From Planctomycetota bacterium (lineage in GTDB: Bacteria; Planctomycetota; Phycisphaerae; Phycisphaerales; Phycisphaeraceae): a stretch of DNA of 64,000 bases. The notes under the pieces are model-generated. The model had not been told where the DNA came from, did not search any database, and was given only the letters and a program-made list of their open reading frames with translations. Location of the stretch: assembly GCA_016350165.1 (NCBI GenBank), contig CP066225.1, positions 1,178,001-1,242,000 of the forward strand, read 5' to 3'. Numbering within the stretch: the first letter of the stretch is position 1; every line of letters starts with the position of its first letter. Below are positions 37,270-48,075 of this stretch, in pieces. A program made the translations under genes and the position numbers.

Positions 37270-37503
37270 GTGATTGCTCCTGAAATGAGACGGATGCACG
37301 AACAACTGCTTGGATTTTTATATGTGTAAGCGTACCACAGGTTGCGGCTTATGGATGCGCTGGATTTCAGCAGTCTAACCAAGTATAAAGATTACAAGAA
37401 TGACAATTTAACACTTAATGCTATTTGCGAAGTATTTAGATTGATTACAACGCTACGTATTGAATAACTAGTCCATTTTTAAAAATTCTAGGAGTACCTT
37501 TGC

Positions 37504-37794
37504 ATGTCTAAAGAATCATACAATTATGTGTGCTTTTTTCTCAGCCTGCCAACGGTACTATTATTGCCTGCATTATTCCTAGTTAGATTCTACAGCGACT
37601 CATTTCGTCCACATTCTAATTTTGCGTTTACCATTGCCTGCATTTATCTACTTAATCTACCAATTAGCGTCATCGCCCTTGGAACAGGTCTCTGCAGAGT
37701 CAAATCATTTGTGATAATTGACAGCTATTGGCTTATTGGGATGGGGTTATCTGCGTGTAATCTTGTTTATACTTTGATGATTATGATTACCTAG
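37504..37794 (+). CDS. Small three-helix membrane protein
   Basis: 96 aa, not recognised. Membrane helices at about 8-28 (VCFFLSLPTVLLLPALFLV), 40-62 (FAFTIACIYLLNLPISVIAL) and 72-95 (YWLIGMGLSACNLVYTLMIM). AGGAG stands 9 nt before the ATG, one of the better ribosome sites in the window, which supports a real gene. It is convergent with the rRNA unit, whose terminator begins 28 nt after its stop. Confidence 0.65.
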   Translation: MSKESYNYVCFFLSLPTVLLLPALFLVRFYSDSFRPHSNFAFTIACIYLLNLPISVIALGTGLCRVKSFVIIDSYWLIGMGLSACNLVYTLMIMIT

Positions 37795-37821
37795 TTTACG
37801 ATTATCCTCAAAAGTGCGCAT

Positions 37822-37858
37822 AAAAAAAGAGCCTCTCAAGGTTTACCTTAAGAGGCTC
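37822..37858 (-). terminator. rRNA operon terminator
   Basis: On the minus strand: GAGCCTCTTAAGG - TAAA - CCTTGAGAGGCTC then a T7 run. A 13-bp stem with one G-U pair, immediately downstream of 5S rRNA. Confidence 0.92.
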
Positions 37859-37863
37859 ATAAA

Positions 37864-37971
37864 GCCGGCAATGATCTACTTTCGCGCAGTGGCACTATCA
37901 TCGACGTAGTGGGCTTAACTTCCGAGTTCGGAATGGGATCGGGTGTGGCCCCACCACTGTGGTCACCGGCA
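37864..37971 (-). rRNA. rrf: 5S ribosomal RNA
   Basis: Read on the minus strand it has the 5S core with CGAACTCGGAAGTTAAGC and the GGGATCGG/CCGATCCCA region, closed by a GCCGG/CCGGT(C) terminal stem. The length of about 108 nt is normal. It lies about 230 nt downstream of 23S in the same transcript and just before the terminator. Ends are approximate. Confidence 0.93.
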
Positions 37972-38202
37972 AAGGACTAACTCGCTGTTAAGCGAACCAG
38001 TCCACTGCTTTAGTGGATGGTCAATTACAAATCCCTAACTCTCTTTTAAGAGCAAGCTCTCAAAGGTGCCTGAATCAGGTGGGTTGGGGGAACCTGACCC
38101 AGGCGTTAGGGGTCTGTGCTGTATCGGGATGTGAACCTGTTGAAGTTTTTAGATTTAGCATCCTGACCAGTGATCGTGTTAGCGATCGTTGGTCGGAATG
38201 AG

Positions 38203-41046
<2,844 letters not shown>

Positions 41047-41992
41047 TTCCGACCAAAGATCGATGTGATCGATCAACAGTCATAAAAAATTAAGATGCAT
41101 TTATCTAAGAATTTTCGACAGATTGTTATTTCTATTTCTCGGTACAGCACAGTTACACAATTGGGATGCGTGTAACTGACCTATCCACTTGTCAAAGAGC
41201 TCAGTCTTAACCGTCAATCGTAATCGACTGCCTTAACTGCCTGCCGCTGCAGGTGGTTGACACTTAGTTACTTAAGTGGCTGCCACTCGAAGCGGGACGA
41301 GAATTTTAACTTTACATTCGCTCGTGTCAAGCTCATGTCTTCGCTGTGGAAAACAAGGCTTTAATCAGAAGTGCTTATTTCAGCAGGGGTTACTAAATTT
41401 TCACTTCTGCTCATCAGTGTGCTAGTCAGTCGCGTTTGCGTTTGGCGCTGCTCACTGGGGAGATGCGTAAGTTTACGGATCTCCAGCCCCCTGTCAAACT
41501 CACTCGTTACTCACAAGAATGATTGTCAATGCTTTTTTAAGCCAATTCCGCTAAGCCATGGTAAAATATATACTTATGCCTTATCCACATTTTATGCGTT
41601 TCCACATATTCTGGTCCAACCGCAGTTTTTAGTTTACTGATTAAAAACAAAAAAGACTTCAAAATCTCAAAAACATCTCACGCTGTGTTCATGATTACTC
41701 CAATATGAGCCTAATATTGGATCAATATTCCATAATTATACCCATGCAGCCCCACCCTCATCCGCTAGCAACATAATTGTGAGCACCCAAACTTATAAGA
41801 AAGTCCGTAAACATCATCGTGAGGTAGGATCATCTGAAAGTACGGATAACACCTCAGATATACACATATTGTTCAAATCTAGCAGCGACATGCGAAATTC
41901 GGAGAATTTGTTAAACTGTTCCGCGTCCTTGAGGGATAAGATCCTTTGAGGCAGATAAATTAGATCAAAATAGCCTTCAACAGAAACCCCTC
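41047..41992. other. 23S leader and upstream region
   Basis: Contains the 23S leader and promoter (41303-41330) and then about 600 nt ahead of tRNA-Ser with no supported gene. No 16S rRNA anti-Shine-Dalgarno region or 16S helix sequence was found here. Confidence 0.6.
41303..41330 (-). promoter_or_regulatory. Candidate sigma70 promoter of the 23S-5S unit
   Basis: On the minus strand TTGACA (41325-41330), 16-nt spacer, TAAAAT (41303-41308): a perfect -35 and five of six -10 bases. About 255 nt upstream of mature 23S. Further TTGACA boxes at 41492 and 41524 have poorer -10 partners. Confidence 0.7.
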
Positions 41993-42079
41993 GGTGGGGT
42001 GCCAGAGCGGTTGAATGGACCGGTTTTGAAAACCGGCGTACACTTCGGTGTACCGTGGGTTCGAATCCCACCCCCACCG
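41993..42079 (+). tRNA. tRNA-Ser (anticodon UGA)
   Basis: 87 nt class II tRNA. Acceptor stem GGTGGGG / CCCCACC; anticodon stem CCGGT / ACCGG with loop TTTGAAA (anticodon TGA); long variable arm GTACAC-TTCG-GTGTAC; T arm GTGGG-TTCGAAT-CCCAC; discriminator G, CCA not encoded. The 3' half from the variable arm onward is inside the attachment repeat of the integrated element, so it is element-supplied but functional-looking. Confidence 0.97.
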
Positions 42080-42082
42080 CTT
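42038..42082. repeat. Attachment site, integrase side (attL)
   Basis: Begins exactly at the variable arm of tRNA-Ser (GTACACTTCGGTGTAC) and runs to CCCCACCGCTT. Matches 51361-51405 except AC against TT in the T-stem. Confidence 0.9.
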
Positions 42083-42085
42083 CAT

Positions 42086-42131
42086 AAAGCTCATAAGTAC
42101 CTTTAAAACAAGGTTATTATGAGCTTTTTTT
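42086..42131 (+). terminator. Terminator of tRNA-Ser
   Basis: AAAGCTCATAA (42086-42096) pairs with TTATGAGCTTT (42117-42127), an inner CCTT/AAGG extends the stem, and a T run follows. It is element DNA that replaces the native terminator found past attR. Confidence 0.88.
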
Positions 42132-42466
42132 ATGCGCAAATCAGGCTCCTCTTCAGAACGTGATTTTCGCATGTTATCGCTGTTGTCCGCATGTTTTCGT
42201 ACTGATTCCGGACAACTAGGCGGACAACTAACCTGTTGTCCGTCCGAAATACCGGCCTTTGGAAGCTGCTTTTTGGGTGTGAATGTCAGATCTGGGAATG
42301 CTTCGACAGCACTAATCTGATCCTCCATAAATCCAGTGGTGTACCGATTGGTTAGTGTTGGCGTGGAATGCCTCGCCAAATCCTGAGTAGTTTTTAGATG
42401 CGCTCCACTTCGGCCAATATGGGTAACGAATGAGTGGCGGAGTGAGTGGAAGTCGGCAAATCTGCC

Positions 42467-43522
42467 CTACCCGTCTTGATATCCAATCCCAGCAGCTTCA
42501 ATATCTGGCTTAAAGATGAGCTTGGCCACGTTATTCTTGGGCGGCATATTGAATAATGGCTCATCATCCAACCTTGTCGTTAAGAATTGACGCAGCAAAT
42601 CATCACTCTCTGGCTTCAATGGCTGACGGTCTTCCCGTTTTCGCTTGCTGTAGGCAGCATCTACCACCACATAAGCCTCTCCCTCATCAAAAACGATGGA
42701 ATTCTTGGTCAGACTTCGCAATTCAGACGACCTGATCCCCGTTTCCATCGCCAACCTATATAGAATCGCTCGCTCTAACCCTGTCATTTCCCAAGATGGA
42801 CGGCCACCGACCATACGACCACGCCGAGTTTTGCTGTGTAATGTGGCATCGAGCAGCTTTTGCATTTCCTTAACAGACAAAGCTCGCCGCTCATGCCTGC
42901 GATCCACTTTTGCATTCAGCGTAGATAAATGCTCAATCGGAGATTGGCTTGCCCGCCCGTTCGTAACCATCCATTTACAGAACTGCTTAATTGCCTGCAC
43001 GTAGAAATTGAATGTTTGAGGACTCATCCCCTGCTTCTCACCCACTGGCTGACGCAGCTTGTGCAAATATGCTTCAATCTTGGTGACTGAGATATCGCCC
43101 CAAGTCGCAAACTTGCACCCTTTGACAATCGCTTTAACACGATTCACCTTGAGCTTCACGTATTCATCTGAATTACCTTTGGCCTGCAGAGATAATTCAA
43201 AATCATTCACATGATGCAGCAGATGATCCGTATGAGCTAGATATCTCTTCTCCAGCAAATCAATCTTCATCATCCGTTCACGCAATGGCTTTGGTGCAGT
43301 TTCCAACCATTCATGCAAAGTCGGATCTAACGGCATGCCGGTAATGCGTGAATTAATAATTATTTTCAATTTACGCATTAATTCATTTGCAACCGCTTTA
43401 TCTGAATCGATTGCCCACCGTCTTACGATCTGATTATGATCTGAAAATTCAAGATACCATTTTTTTGTTTCTTGGATTTTTCCTGTTTCTTTATCTTTAT
43501 ATTTACGTTTAAATAATCGCAT
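42467..43522 (-). CDS. Tyrosine recombinase/integrase, truncated by in-frame TAG
   Basis: 351 aa: an N-terminal Arm/SAM-like DNA-binding region (about 90-200, with QTFNFYVQAIKQFCKWMVTN), then the catalytic domain with box I Arg264 in METGIRSSELRS and the beta-hairpin Lys near 293 (YSKRKRED). The frame ends at GIGYQDG-TAG, where homologues continue GRxxDFHxLRH. The missing HxxR, His and Tyr are encoded in the same frame immediately after the stop. One base change would restore a full enzyme. Position next to tRNA-Ser fits a tRNA-targeting integrase. Without read-through the product cannot cleave DNA. Confidence 0.9.
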   Translation of the reverse strand: MRLFKRKYKDKETGKIQETKKWYLEFSDHNQIVRRWAIDSDKAVANELMRKLKIIINSRITGMPLDPTLHEWLETAPKPLRERMMKIDLLEKRYLAHTDHLLHHVNDFELSLQAKGNSDEYVKLKVNRVKAIVKGCKFATWGDISVTKIEAYLHKLRQPVGEKQGMSPQTFNFYVQAIKQFCKWMVTNGRASQSPIEHLSTLNAKVDRRHERRALSVKEMQKLLDATLHSKTRRGRMVGGRPSWEMTGLERAILYRLAMETGIRSSELRSLTKNSIVFDEGEAYVVVDAAYSKRKREDRQPLKPESDDLLRQFLTTRLDDEPLFNMPPKNNVAKLIFKPDIEAAGIGYQDG

Positions 43523-43615
43523 TTTTATTTACTAAACCCTATTTTTCGGAATACTGAAAAGCATTTATTCAATATTTACTTAATTTCCAGTATTTATTTA
43601 CTCAATCTAGAAATT

Positions 43616-43784
43616 GGTATTTTGAAATATTCATTTTTATTTACAGGAAATAGAAAAACCTAATTAATTCCTGTAAAAACTGATTATTATCCTAGAAATG
43701 AGTAATTTCAGCCAATATTTAATGTTTCTCTAGCTCGTATTTTGCTGAATTTACTCACGAATTTCTGTTTTATTTCAAAATACC
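43616..43784. repeat. AT-rich region with 14-bp inverted repeats
   Basis: GGTATTTTGAAATA at 43616-43629 and its exact complement at 43771-43784 frame about 140 nt. A second perfect pair lies inside, TTTACAGGAA (43640-43649) and TTCCTGTAAA (43668-43677). All lie in the 340-nt gap (43523-43861) between integrase and the DUF3987 gene, which has no gene of its own. Candidate integrase arm sites or replication origin. Confidence 0.6.
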
Positions 43785-43861
43785 ATCATTAACTTACGCC
43801 TTACCCTCTACTGACACTGACACAACCTCCCCCCGGAAGTAAATTCTCAGCGCTATTCACA

Positions 43862-45295
43862 CTAAATCGCATCAGTTCTGTCAGTGTCAGTACCGCCTTT
43901 CAATACGAATTGCTGTGTAGGTCTACCGCCTTGCTGACTTGTGGGCGCGCTCACCCATTCACCAATTCCAGCCAATACCAACGCATCAAGTTTCTGCTTG
44001 GCTGCATCCACACTTTTGTAACAAGGCCCCGACCGCATTAGATCACGCGGCGTTATCCTGCCGCCCTTCTTCTGCACCAATTCGATAATCTGCCGATATT
44101 CGCGGCTCGATTCATCCTCACGCAACATGCTATAAACACGCTTCGTTTCATTACAAAACCAACCGATCAATTCAATCGCCTGAATCATGCTTAATGAATC
44201 AATACACTCCGAATTCGCATCGCTATCACCATCCGCAATTCGGATCATGTGAACGAGTAAAGCCAATCTTGCGGCGTACGCTTCGAGCTTTGACCATGCA
44301 GCCGCAAGATCACCCGCCAAGTTTGCCTGCCGCTGATTATGGTCGTTGTAGAAGTTAATCCAGATCTGCTGCGCCTCTGCATCTAACGGCCAATTGACTG
44401 GCTCATCATCTGCAGCAAACTGCAAACTAAGCAAACCCTCAAATATCTGATCCATACGCTGCTGCAATATTGGATCAACATTCGTGTCCGTCCAGCTCTT
44501 CGCCTTACGTGGCGGGTTCGCCATGAGAAACCTTGCAGCCAAACCGTTCTCGATGTTTTTGCGTCCTAACGCTCTTCGCATCGCATCGGGTTGAATCCCG
44601 CCTGTAATACAGATCGAAGCTCTGGGGACATAAATCACCGGCGTATTGCCTGATTTACGATCTACCTGCAAAGGATTGCCTTGAAACATTTCAAGATACG
44701 CAGCCACATCACCACTGCCCTGTTTATACGCATTCATGGATTCGAAGAATCCTGCAAGCTCATCGCGCGTCACTAAGATTCCGCGCGGATTATCTTGCAA
44801 CCTGCTTGCCAATGCTTCAATCGTGATATCGTTGCACAAGTAGCGGCGCAGTTGCGGAGCTTGCGGTTTTGTAGGCTGCTCGCTGTTCTTGCTTTTACGC
44901 CACGCCTTACAACGATCTTCATAATCAAGCAGCTCCGCTTCGTATGCTTCCTGCTGGATCTCGAACTCCTCATTAGCCGTGCGCTGTATTGTTTGCAGAT
45001 ACTGCAGCGCGATACGCTGCGCTGGCGTTTTATGCGTACCTGACTCGCCAATCACTGCTGTCCAGATGATGCAAGGCTCACTCCAATCGTTTTTTAGCTG
45101 TATACGCTGCGTATTACCGACTGCAGCAGCCAAAGCGCTGATTAGAGGCATCGCTACGTAAGCATCGTCACAGCCTATAGACTGCGCCGCTTGCTCTACG
45201 TACTGTGCTACAGCTTCAGGCAGCGCGTAGGTAGGAAACGCCTTGTACTGCTGCGGCACTGCTACGCTTACGCTAGGTAAATAAAGCTGGCTCAT
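43862..45295 (-). CDS. DUF3987 protein (primase-helicase-like)
   Basis: 477 aa. Matches the DUF3987 family common in phages, satellites and integrative elements: ALPEAVAQYVEQAAQSIGCD at the N-terminus, IIWTAVIGESGTHKTPAQRI (a P-loop-like GESGTHKT), then LVTRDELAGFFESMNAYKQG (Walker B-like DEL) and AAYLEMFQGNPLQVDRKSGN, AARFLMANPPRKAKSWTD. Probably an ATPase acting with the adjacent toprim protein in element replication; this role is inferred from family context. The C-terminal 80 residues (RRITPRDLMRSGPCYKSVDA) resemble a winged helix. Its ATG overlaps the toprim gene stop by 4 bp. Confidence 0.88.
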   Translation of the reverse strand: MSQLYLPSVSVAVPQQYKAFPTYALPEAVAQYVEQAAQSIGCDDAYVAMPLISALAAAVGNTQRIQLKNDWSEPCIIWTAVIGESGTHKTPAQRIALQYLQTIQRTANEEFEIQQEAYEAELLDYEDRCKAWRKSKNSEQPTKPQAPQLRRYLCNDITIEALASRLQDNPRGILVTRDELAGFFESMNAYKQGSGDVAAYLEMFQGNPLQVDRKSGNTPVIYVPRASICITGGIQPDAMRRALGRKNIENGLAARFLMANPPRKAKSWTDTNVDPILQQRMDQIFEGLLSLQFAADDEPVNWPLDAEAQQIWINFYNDHNQRQANLAGDLAAAWSKLEAYAARLALLVHMIRIADGDSDANSECIDSLSMIQAIELIGWFCNETKRVYSMLREDESSREYRQIIELVQKKGGRITPRDLMRSGPCYKSVDAAKQKLDALVLAGIGEWVSAPTSQQGGRPTQQFVLKGGTDTDRTDAI

Positions 45296-46200
45296 GCTGC
45301 ACCTCCTAGCTCTACCGCTACGCTATGGCTAGGCTTAGCGCTGATTAGATTAGCTAGATCGTTAGCTGTAGCGCCAACGCGTAGCCACGCACGCATATCC
45401 TTATGCGCTGCAGGCGGCGTAACCACTAGCGTAGCGTAGCCGTGGCTAGCTAGCTGCTTGGCTAGCGCTGCTGCGCCTTGCTGCCCAGGCTTATCGTGAT
45501 CGCTAGCTATGACTAGCTGCGCGGGCTTTAGCTGTTGCACGTAAGCTAGTAGCTGCGCTGTACCACCGCTACAGCTTGGCCTGCCAATAGCTGCAGCGCC
45601 AAGATCAAGCAGCGCGGCTGTATCTGTTGGCCCCTCAGCTATAAGCAAAGTTTGCACTGGCTCCGCTGGGCTGCGTAGCTGCTTAGGAATAAATAATCCC
45701 TGCTTGCTGCCTTTGATAGCCCACTTCTTACCGTGATCGTTACGCAGCCGAATCCCGCTGTATGCGCTAGAATCGCGCATCATCGGAAACGTCCACGCTG
45801 CCTGCTTATTGTTCCAGCCAGCTTCTAGCTGCTCTAAGCTCCGCACGCTTACGCCTAGATTATCACTCAGCTTATAAAGCCCGATCTCTTTAGCTTTCAA
45901 GTGATACAGTTGCGAGAAAGATCGCCATTCATTCGAATGAATTTCAGGTTCTACCGCTTTACGCATTACCACTGGAGGAACGAAGGAGGTTGTGTCAGTG
46001 TCAGTTCCGGAGGTAAGCTTGTGGAGGAAACCATTGTTTCTTGTTTCCAGCACGCAGCCTTCACTCACACGCATACAAATACAAACCTGCCCATCACTGC
46101 TAACACTACACCAATCCGGCTTGCCACAGATCGGGCAAGGATTACCTCGCCCAACCCGCACAAACTCCGATCCATTTGAAGGGAATTGCTGATAACTCAC
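45292..46200 (-). CDS. Toprim-domain primase-like protein
   Basis: 302 aa. An N-terminal zinc finger (CPICGKPDWC, then CICM, near residues 18-42) is followed by a linker and a toprim domain: LLIAEGPTDTAALLDLGAAA with the catalytic Glu, and LVIASDHDKPGQQGAAALAK with the Asp-x-Asp pair. This is the layout of phage and satellite primases lacking a helicase domain; the DUF3987 protein downstream (ATGA overlap) would supply the ATPase. Between about 45240 and 45870 the DNA shows an abrupt codon preference (CTA for Leu, AGC for Ser, many GCTAGC), unlike the first part of the gene and the host. Confidence 0.88.
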   Translation of the reverse strand: MSYQQFPSNGSEFVRVGRGNPCPICGKPDWCSVSSDGQVCICMRVSEGCVLETRNNGFLHKLTSGTDTDTTSFVPPVVMRKAVEPEIHSNEWRSFSQLYHLKAKEIGLYKLSDNLGVSVRSLEQLEAGWNNKQAAWTFPMMRDSSAYSGIRLRNDHGKKWAIKGSKQGLFIPKQLRSPAEPVQTLLIAEGPTDTAALLDLGAAAIGRPSCSGGTAQLLAYVQQLKPAQLVIASDHDKPGQQGAAALAKQLASHGYATLVVTPPAAHKDMRAWLRVGATANDLANLISAKPSHSVAVELGGAA

Positions 46201-46433
46201 GCAGCACCTCCCTTCATCTCATTCCAGCGAAGCATGTTCGGCGTACCTGCATCAATCCATGCTTTCACTTCTTGAACTGACCAACGCACCACGCCACCAA
46301 TACGCGATGGTTTAGGCAGCAACCCCTTGTTTTTCATCCTGTAAATGTGAGACTGGCTCACGCCCAACGAAATAGCCAAATCCTTGACTGTCCACAGAAG
46401 CTTTTCCGCTTGCTCCTTACGCTTGGTATCCAT
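46197..46433 (-). CDS. AlpA/MerR-like HTH regulator or excisionase
   Basis: 78 aa with a MerR/excisionase-type helix-turn-helix: LLWTVKDLAISLGVSQSHIY, RMKNKGLLPKPSRIGGVVRW and a C-terminal SVQEVKAWIDAG. Such proteins act as excisionase or as control proteins of integrative elements. AGGAGG lies 7 nt before the ATG, a strong site. A palindrome GTATGCATAC at 46470-46479, just upstream, is a possible operator. Its stop overlaps the toprim gene start by 4 bp, so the three genes HTH-toprim-DUF3987 form one coupled operon. Confidence 0.9.
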   Translation of the reverse strand: MDTKRKEQAEKLLWTVKDLAISLGVSQSHIYRMKNKGLLPKPSRIGGVVRWSVQEVKAWIDAGTPNMLRWNEMKGGAA

Positions 46434-46604
46434 CCGATACCTCCTAACAAAAGGTTTTGATTCTCATGGGTATGCATACACTTGCATCCCTTCCAAAACC
46501 TTAAATTAGGGCATAATTTCCGATTTCCTCAGACATCACCCTCAGGACATTTGGCGCAGAATTTTGTCCTCAGCAAATTGATAAAATTAAAGGATTTAAA
46601 GCAA

Positions 46605-47546
46605 TTACTCCGCAAATACTTTTTTGCCTGAAAAATGGCTGAACCACGTTTTTACAATAGGCTTGTGTCTTTGAATTGCTTTGCTGATTGCATCAGGGCT
46701 ATCTGGCAAATCACGATCCACTAACTTGCCTTCCCAATCACGCGATACTGCATCAAACAAAGCACGCAGTTCAAAACTGTCCAGTTTGTATCCTGCTTGC
46801 TCTGCAGCCACTGCAACGTAAGTTGCATAATGTACCTTCAATTTCTTCATCGTAAATGGCGGCGAAGGCTTGCCTACAATCGCATTGGATATCATTTTGC
46901 GCTTGAACTCATCTGCGGAAAGCAGCAGCATGTGAACCTGATTTACAATCAGTGGATCACGCAACAGACCTTTATCCAATCTCAGCAGCTTATCTATAGC
47001 TTGCAAATCACCGCTTCGAGCTTGGCGATACAGATTAAAATGAAGCTCACCATACAAAATCATGCAAGGTAGATGCACCGTACAGTTAAACGCGCCCAGT
47101 AATTCCAATTCAGGGTCAATATTTTCGACATCAATATTCTTTTCTCCTTGCTGAAACTCACTGAATAGTTGCATCATTTCCTGAACTTCTGGCACTGATT
47201 GAACATAGGCAATGATCGCTTCTTGTCCTTTTTCTGCTCCTAATTTTTGAAGATAATCCGAATCTCTCTCCATAATTGAATCCATTGCAGCTTCAAGCTG
47301 TTGCTGCATTTCTTCAAATTGCGCATCAGGATTCATCATCTTCAAGCTGTTCTGCAAATACCACTTGCGTTTACGATAGAATTTCAGCCACAGTGAAGAG
47401 GAAATTCGCTGATCCTCAGAAAAATACTGCCCGTTTTGTACCGCATGATAAGCATGCCAAATCGTCTCTAACTCAGGCACAAAAGTTTTAGCAAGATTCT
47501 GAACATACTCAGGACGTGATTTACACCATTTACTCAAATGCTTCAT
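46605..47546 (-). CDS. Hypothetical protein of the integrated element
   Basis: 313 aa, not recognised. Helical, with charged and Gln-rich parts: LSKWCKSRPEYVQNLAKTFV, FEEMQQQLEAAMDSIMERDS, MMQLFSEFQQGEKNIDVENI. Central Cys/hydrophobic FNCTVHLPCMILYGELHFNL, and C-terminal KLDSFELRALFDAVSRDWEG. No signal or membrane segment and no catalytic motif recognised. First or second gene of the minus-strand replication side, 170 nt upstream of the HTH gene. Co-occurrence with primase genes suggests element maintenance, nothing more. Confidence 0.65.
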   Translation of the reverse strand: MKHLSKWCKSRPEYVQNLAKTFVPELETIWHAYHAVQNGQYFSEDQRISSSLWLKFYRKRKWYLQNSLKMMNPDAQFEEMQQQLEAAMDSIMERDSDYLQKLGAEKGQEAIIAYVQSVPEVQEMMQLFSEFQQGEKNIDVENIDPELELLGAFNCTVHLPCMILYGELHFNLYRQARSGDLQAIDKLLRLDKGLLRDPLIVNQVHMLLLSADEFKRKMISNAIVGKPSPPFTMKKLKVHYATYVAVAAEQAGYKLDSFELRALFDAVSRDWEGKLVDRDLPDSPDAISKAIQRHKPIVKTWFSHFSGKKVFAE

Positions 47547-47576
47547 CGCTACAGATTAATGATGTAAGCGACCTTA

Positions 47577-47774
47577 TCAAATCGGAACCTCTTCATTGAT
47601 TTCATCCCATCGCCCGACAGCTTGAATCAGTACGTGCTTGAGAATGTCCGCATCGGCGAAATGAATGTAATCCTCGACCAAAGGTGGTAACTTGGGTAGT
47701 TTGTCGATCTCTGGCAACTCATCGCCGATCATGTCGAGCAGGAAAAGGAGTTTGAGGTGCGAAACGGTTGTATG
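47577..47774 (-). pseudogene. In-frame continuation after the zinc-ribbon stop
   Basis: 65 codons in the same frame directly after the TAA, ending TGA at 47577. Reads like real protein: MIGDELPEIDKLPKLPPLVE and DYIHFADADILKHVLIQAVG, ending RWDEINEEVPI. The first internal ATG (47732) has no ribosome site. It stops 30 nt before the next gene start, typical operon spacing, so the intact gene was probably about 114 codons. Confidence 0.5.
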
Positions 47775-47924
47775 TTACAGTACTGGCGAGGCTGGTTTTA
47801 CAGGTGGAGCATTCAGAATACGTGTTATCTGGTCAGCTTGGATTAGCTGAAACGGATTCGGAACATTGTCGCAATGAACCTTCACGCTATCGCCACAATT
47901 CGGACAGAATACGAGGTGTAACAT
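47775..47924 (-). CDS. Small zinc-ribbon protein, probably truncated by TAA
   Basis: 49 aa from ATG 47924, which has GGAGG 8 nt upstream, a strong site. MLHLVFCPNCGDSVKVHCDN carries a CPNCG knuckle; a third Cys follows 10 residues on. The frame ends at TAA (47775-47777) but stays open in the same frame for 65 more codons to 47577 (next feature). Longer upstream extension of the frame is not supported. Either a tiny protein or the N-terminal part of an interrupted one. Confidence 0.55.
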   Translation of the reverse strand: MLHLVFCPNCGDSVKVHCDNVPNPFQLIQADQITRILNAPPVKPASPVL

Positions 47925-48003
47925 AAAGTAAACCTCCGGCCTCTCAAAAGTTTTGAATCGACGTACAGAAATGACTTCATATCTTCCGGGGGCGCATAAA
48001 AAT

Positions 48004-48075
48004 GGGGTGCTGTTTGTGTGTCTCAAACGGAGGCTTAGCACTGCCCGTACGAGAAACACAACAAAACAGCCCCCC
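48004..48075. other. Large imperfect hairpin
   Basis: GGGG-T-GCTGTTT-GTGTG-TCTC (48004-48024) faces GAG-AAACAC-AACAAAACAGC-CCCC (48051-48075) with ACGG / CCGT inside. On the minus strand it is followed by ATTTTTATG. It lies upstream of the zinc-ribbon gene. A 5' leader structure or terminator. Confidence 0.5.

Larger units (their letters stand above)
41960..42466 (-). pseudogene. C-terminal part of the integrase frame, after in-frame TAG
   Basis: In the same frame as the integrase directly upstream, after its TAG stop at 42467-42469. It reads GRFADFHSLRHSFVTHIGRS (catalytic HxxR), then DLARHSTPTLTNRYTTGF (catalytic His and nucleophile Tyr), so it supplies exactly the residues the upstream part lacks. 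The frame then continues through RWGWDSNPRY antisense to tRNA-Ser and the attachment repeat, and stops at 41960 on the host side. There is no independent start with ribosome site. It is either a dead remnant of a recent nonsense mutation or is reached by read-through. Confidence 0.85.

Noticed and set aside
41814-42077. 87-codon minus-strand frame ending near tRNA-Ser
   Set aside because: Antisense of tRNA-Ser in a different frame from the integrase; the GVGFEPTVHRS-type text is a known antisense-tRNA artefact.
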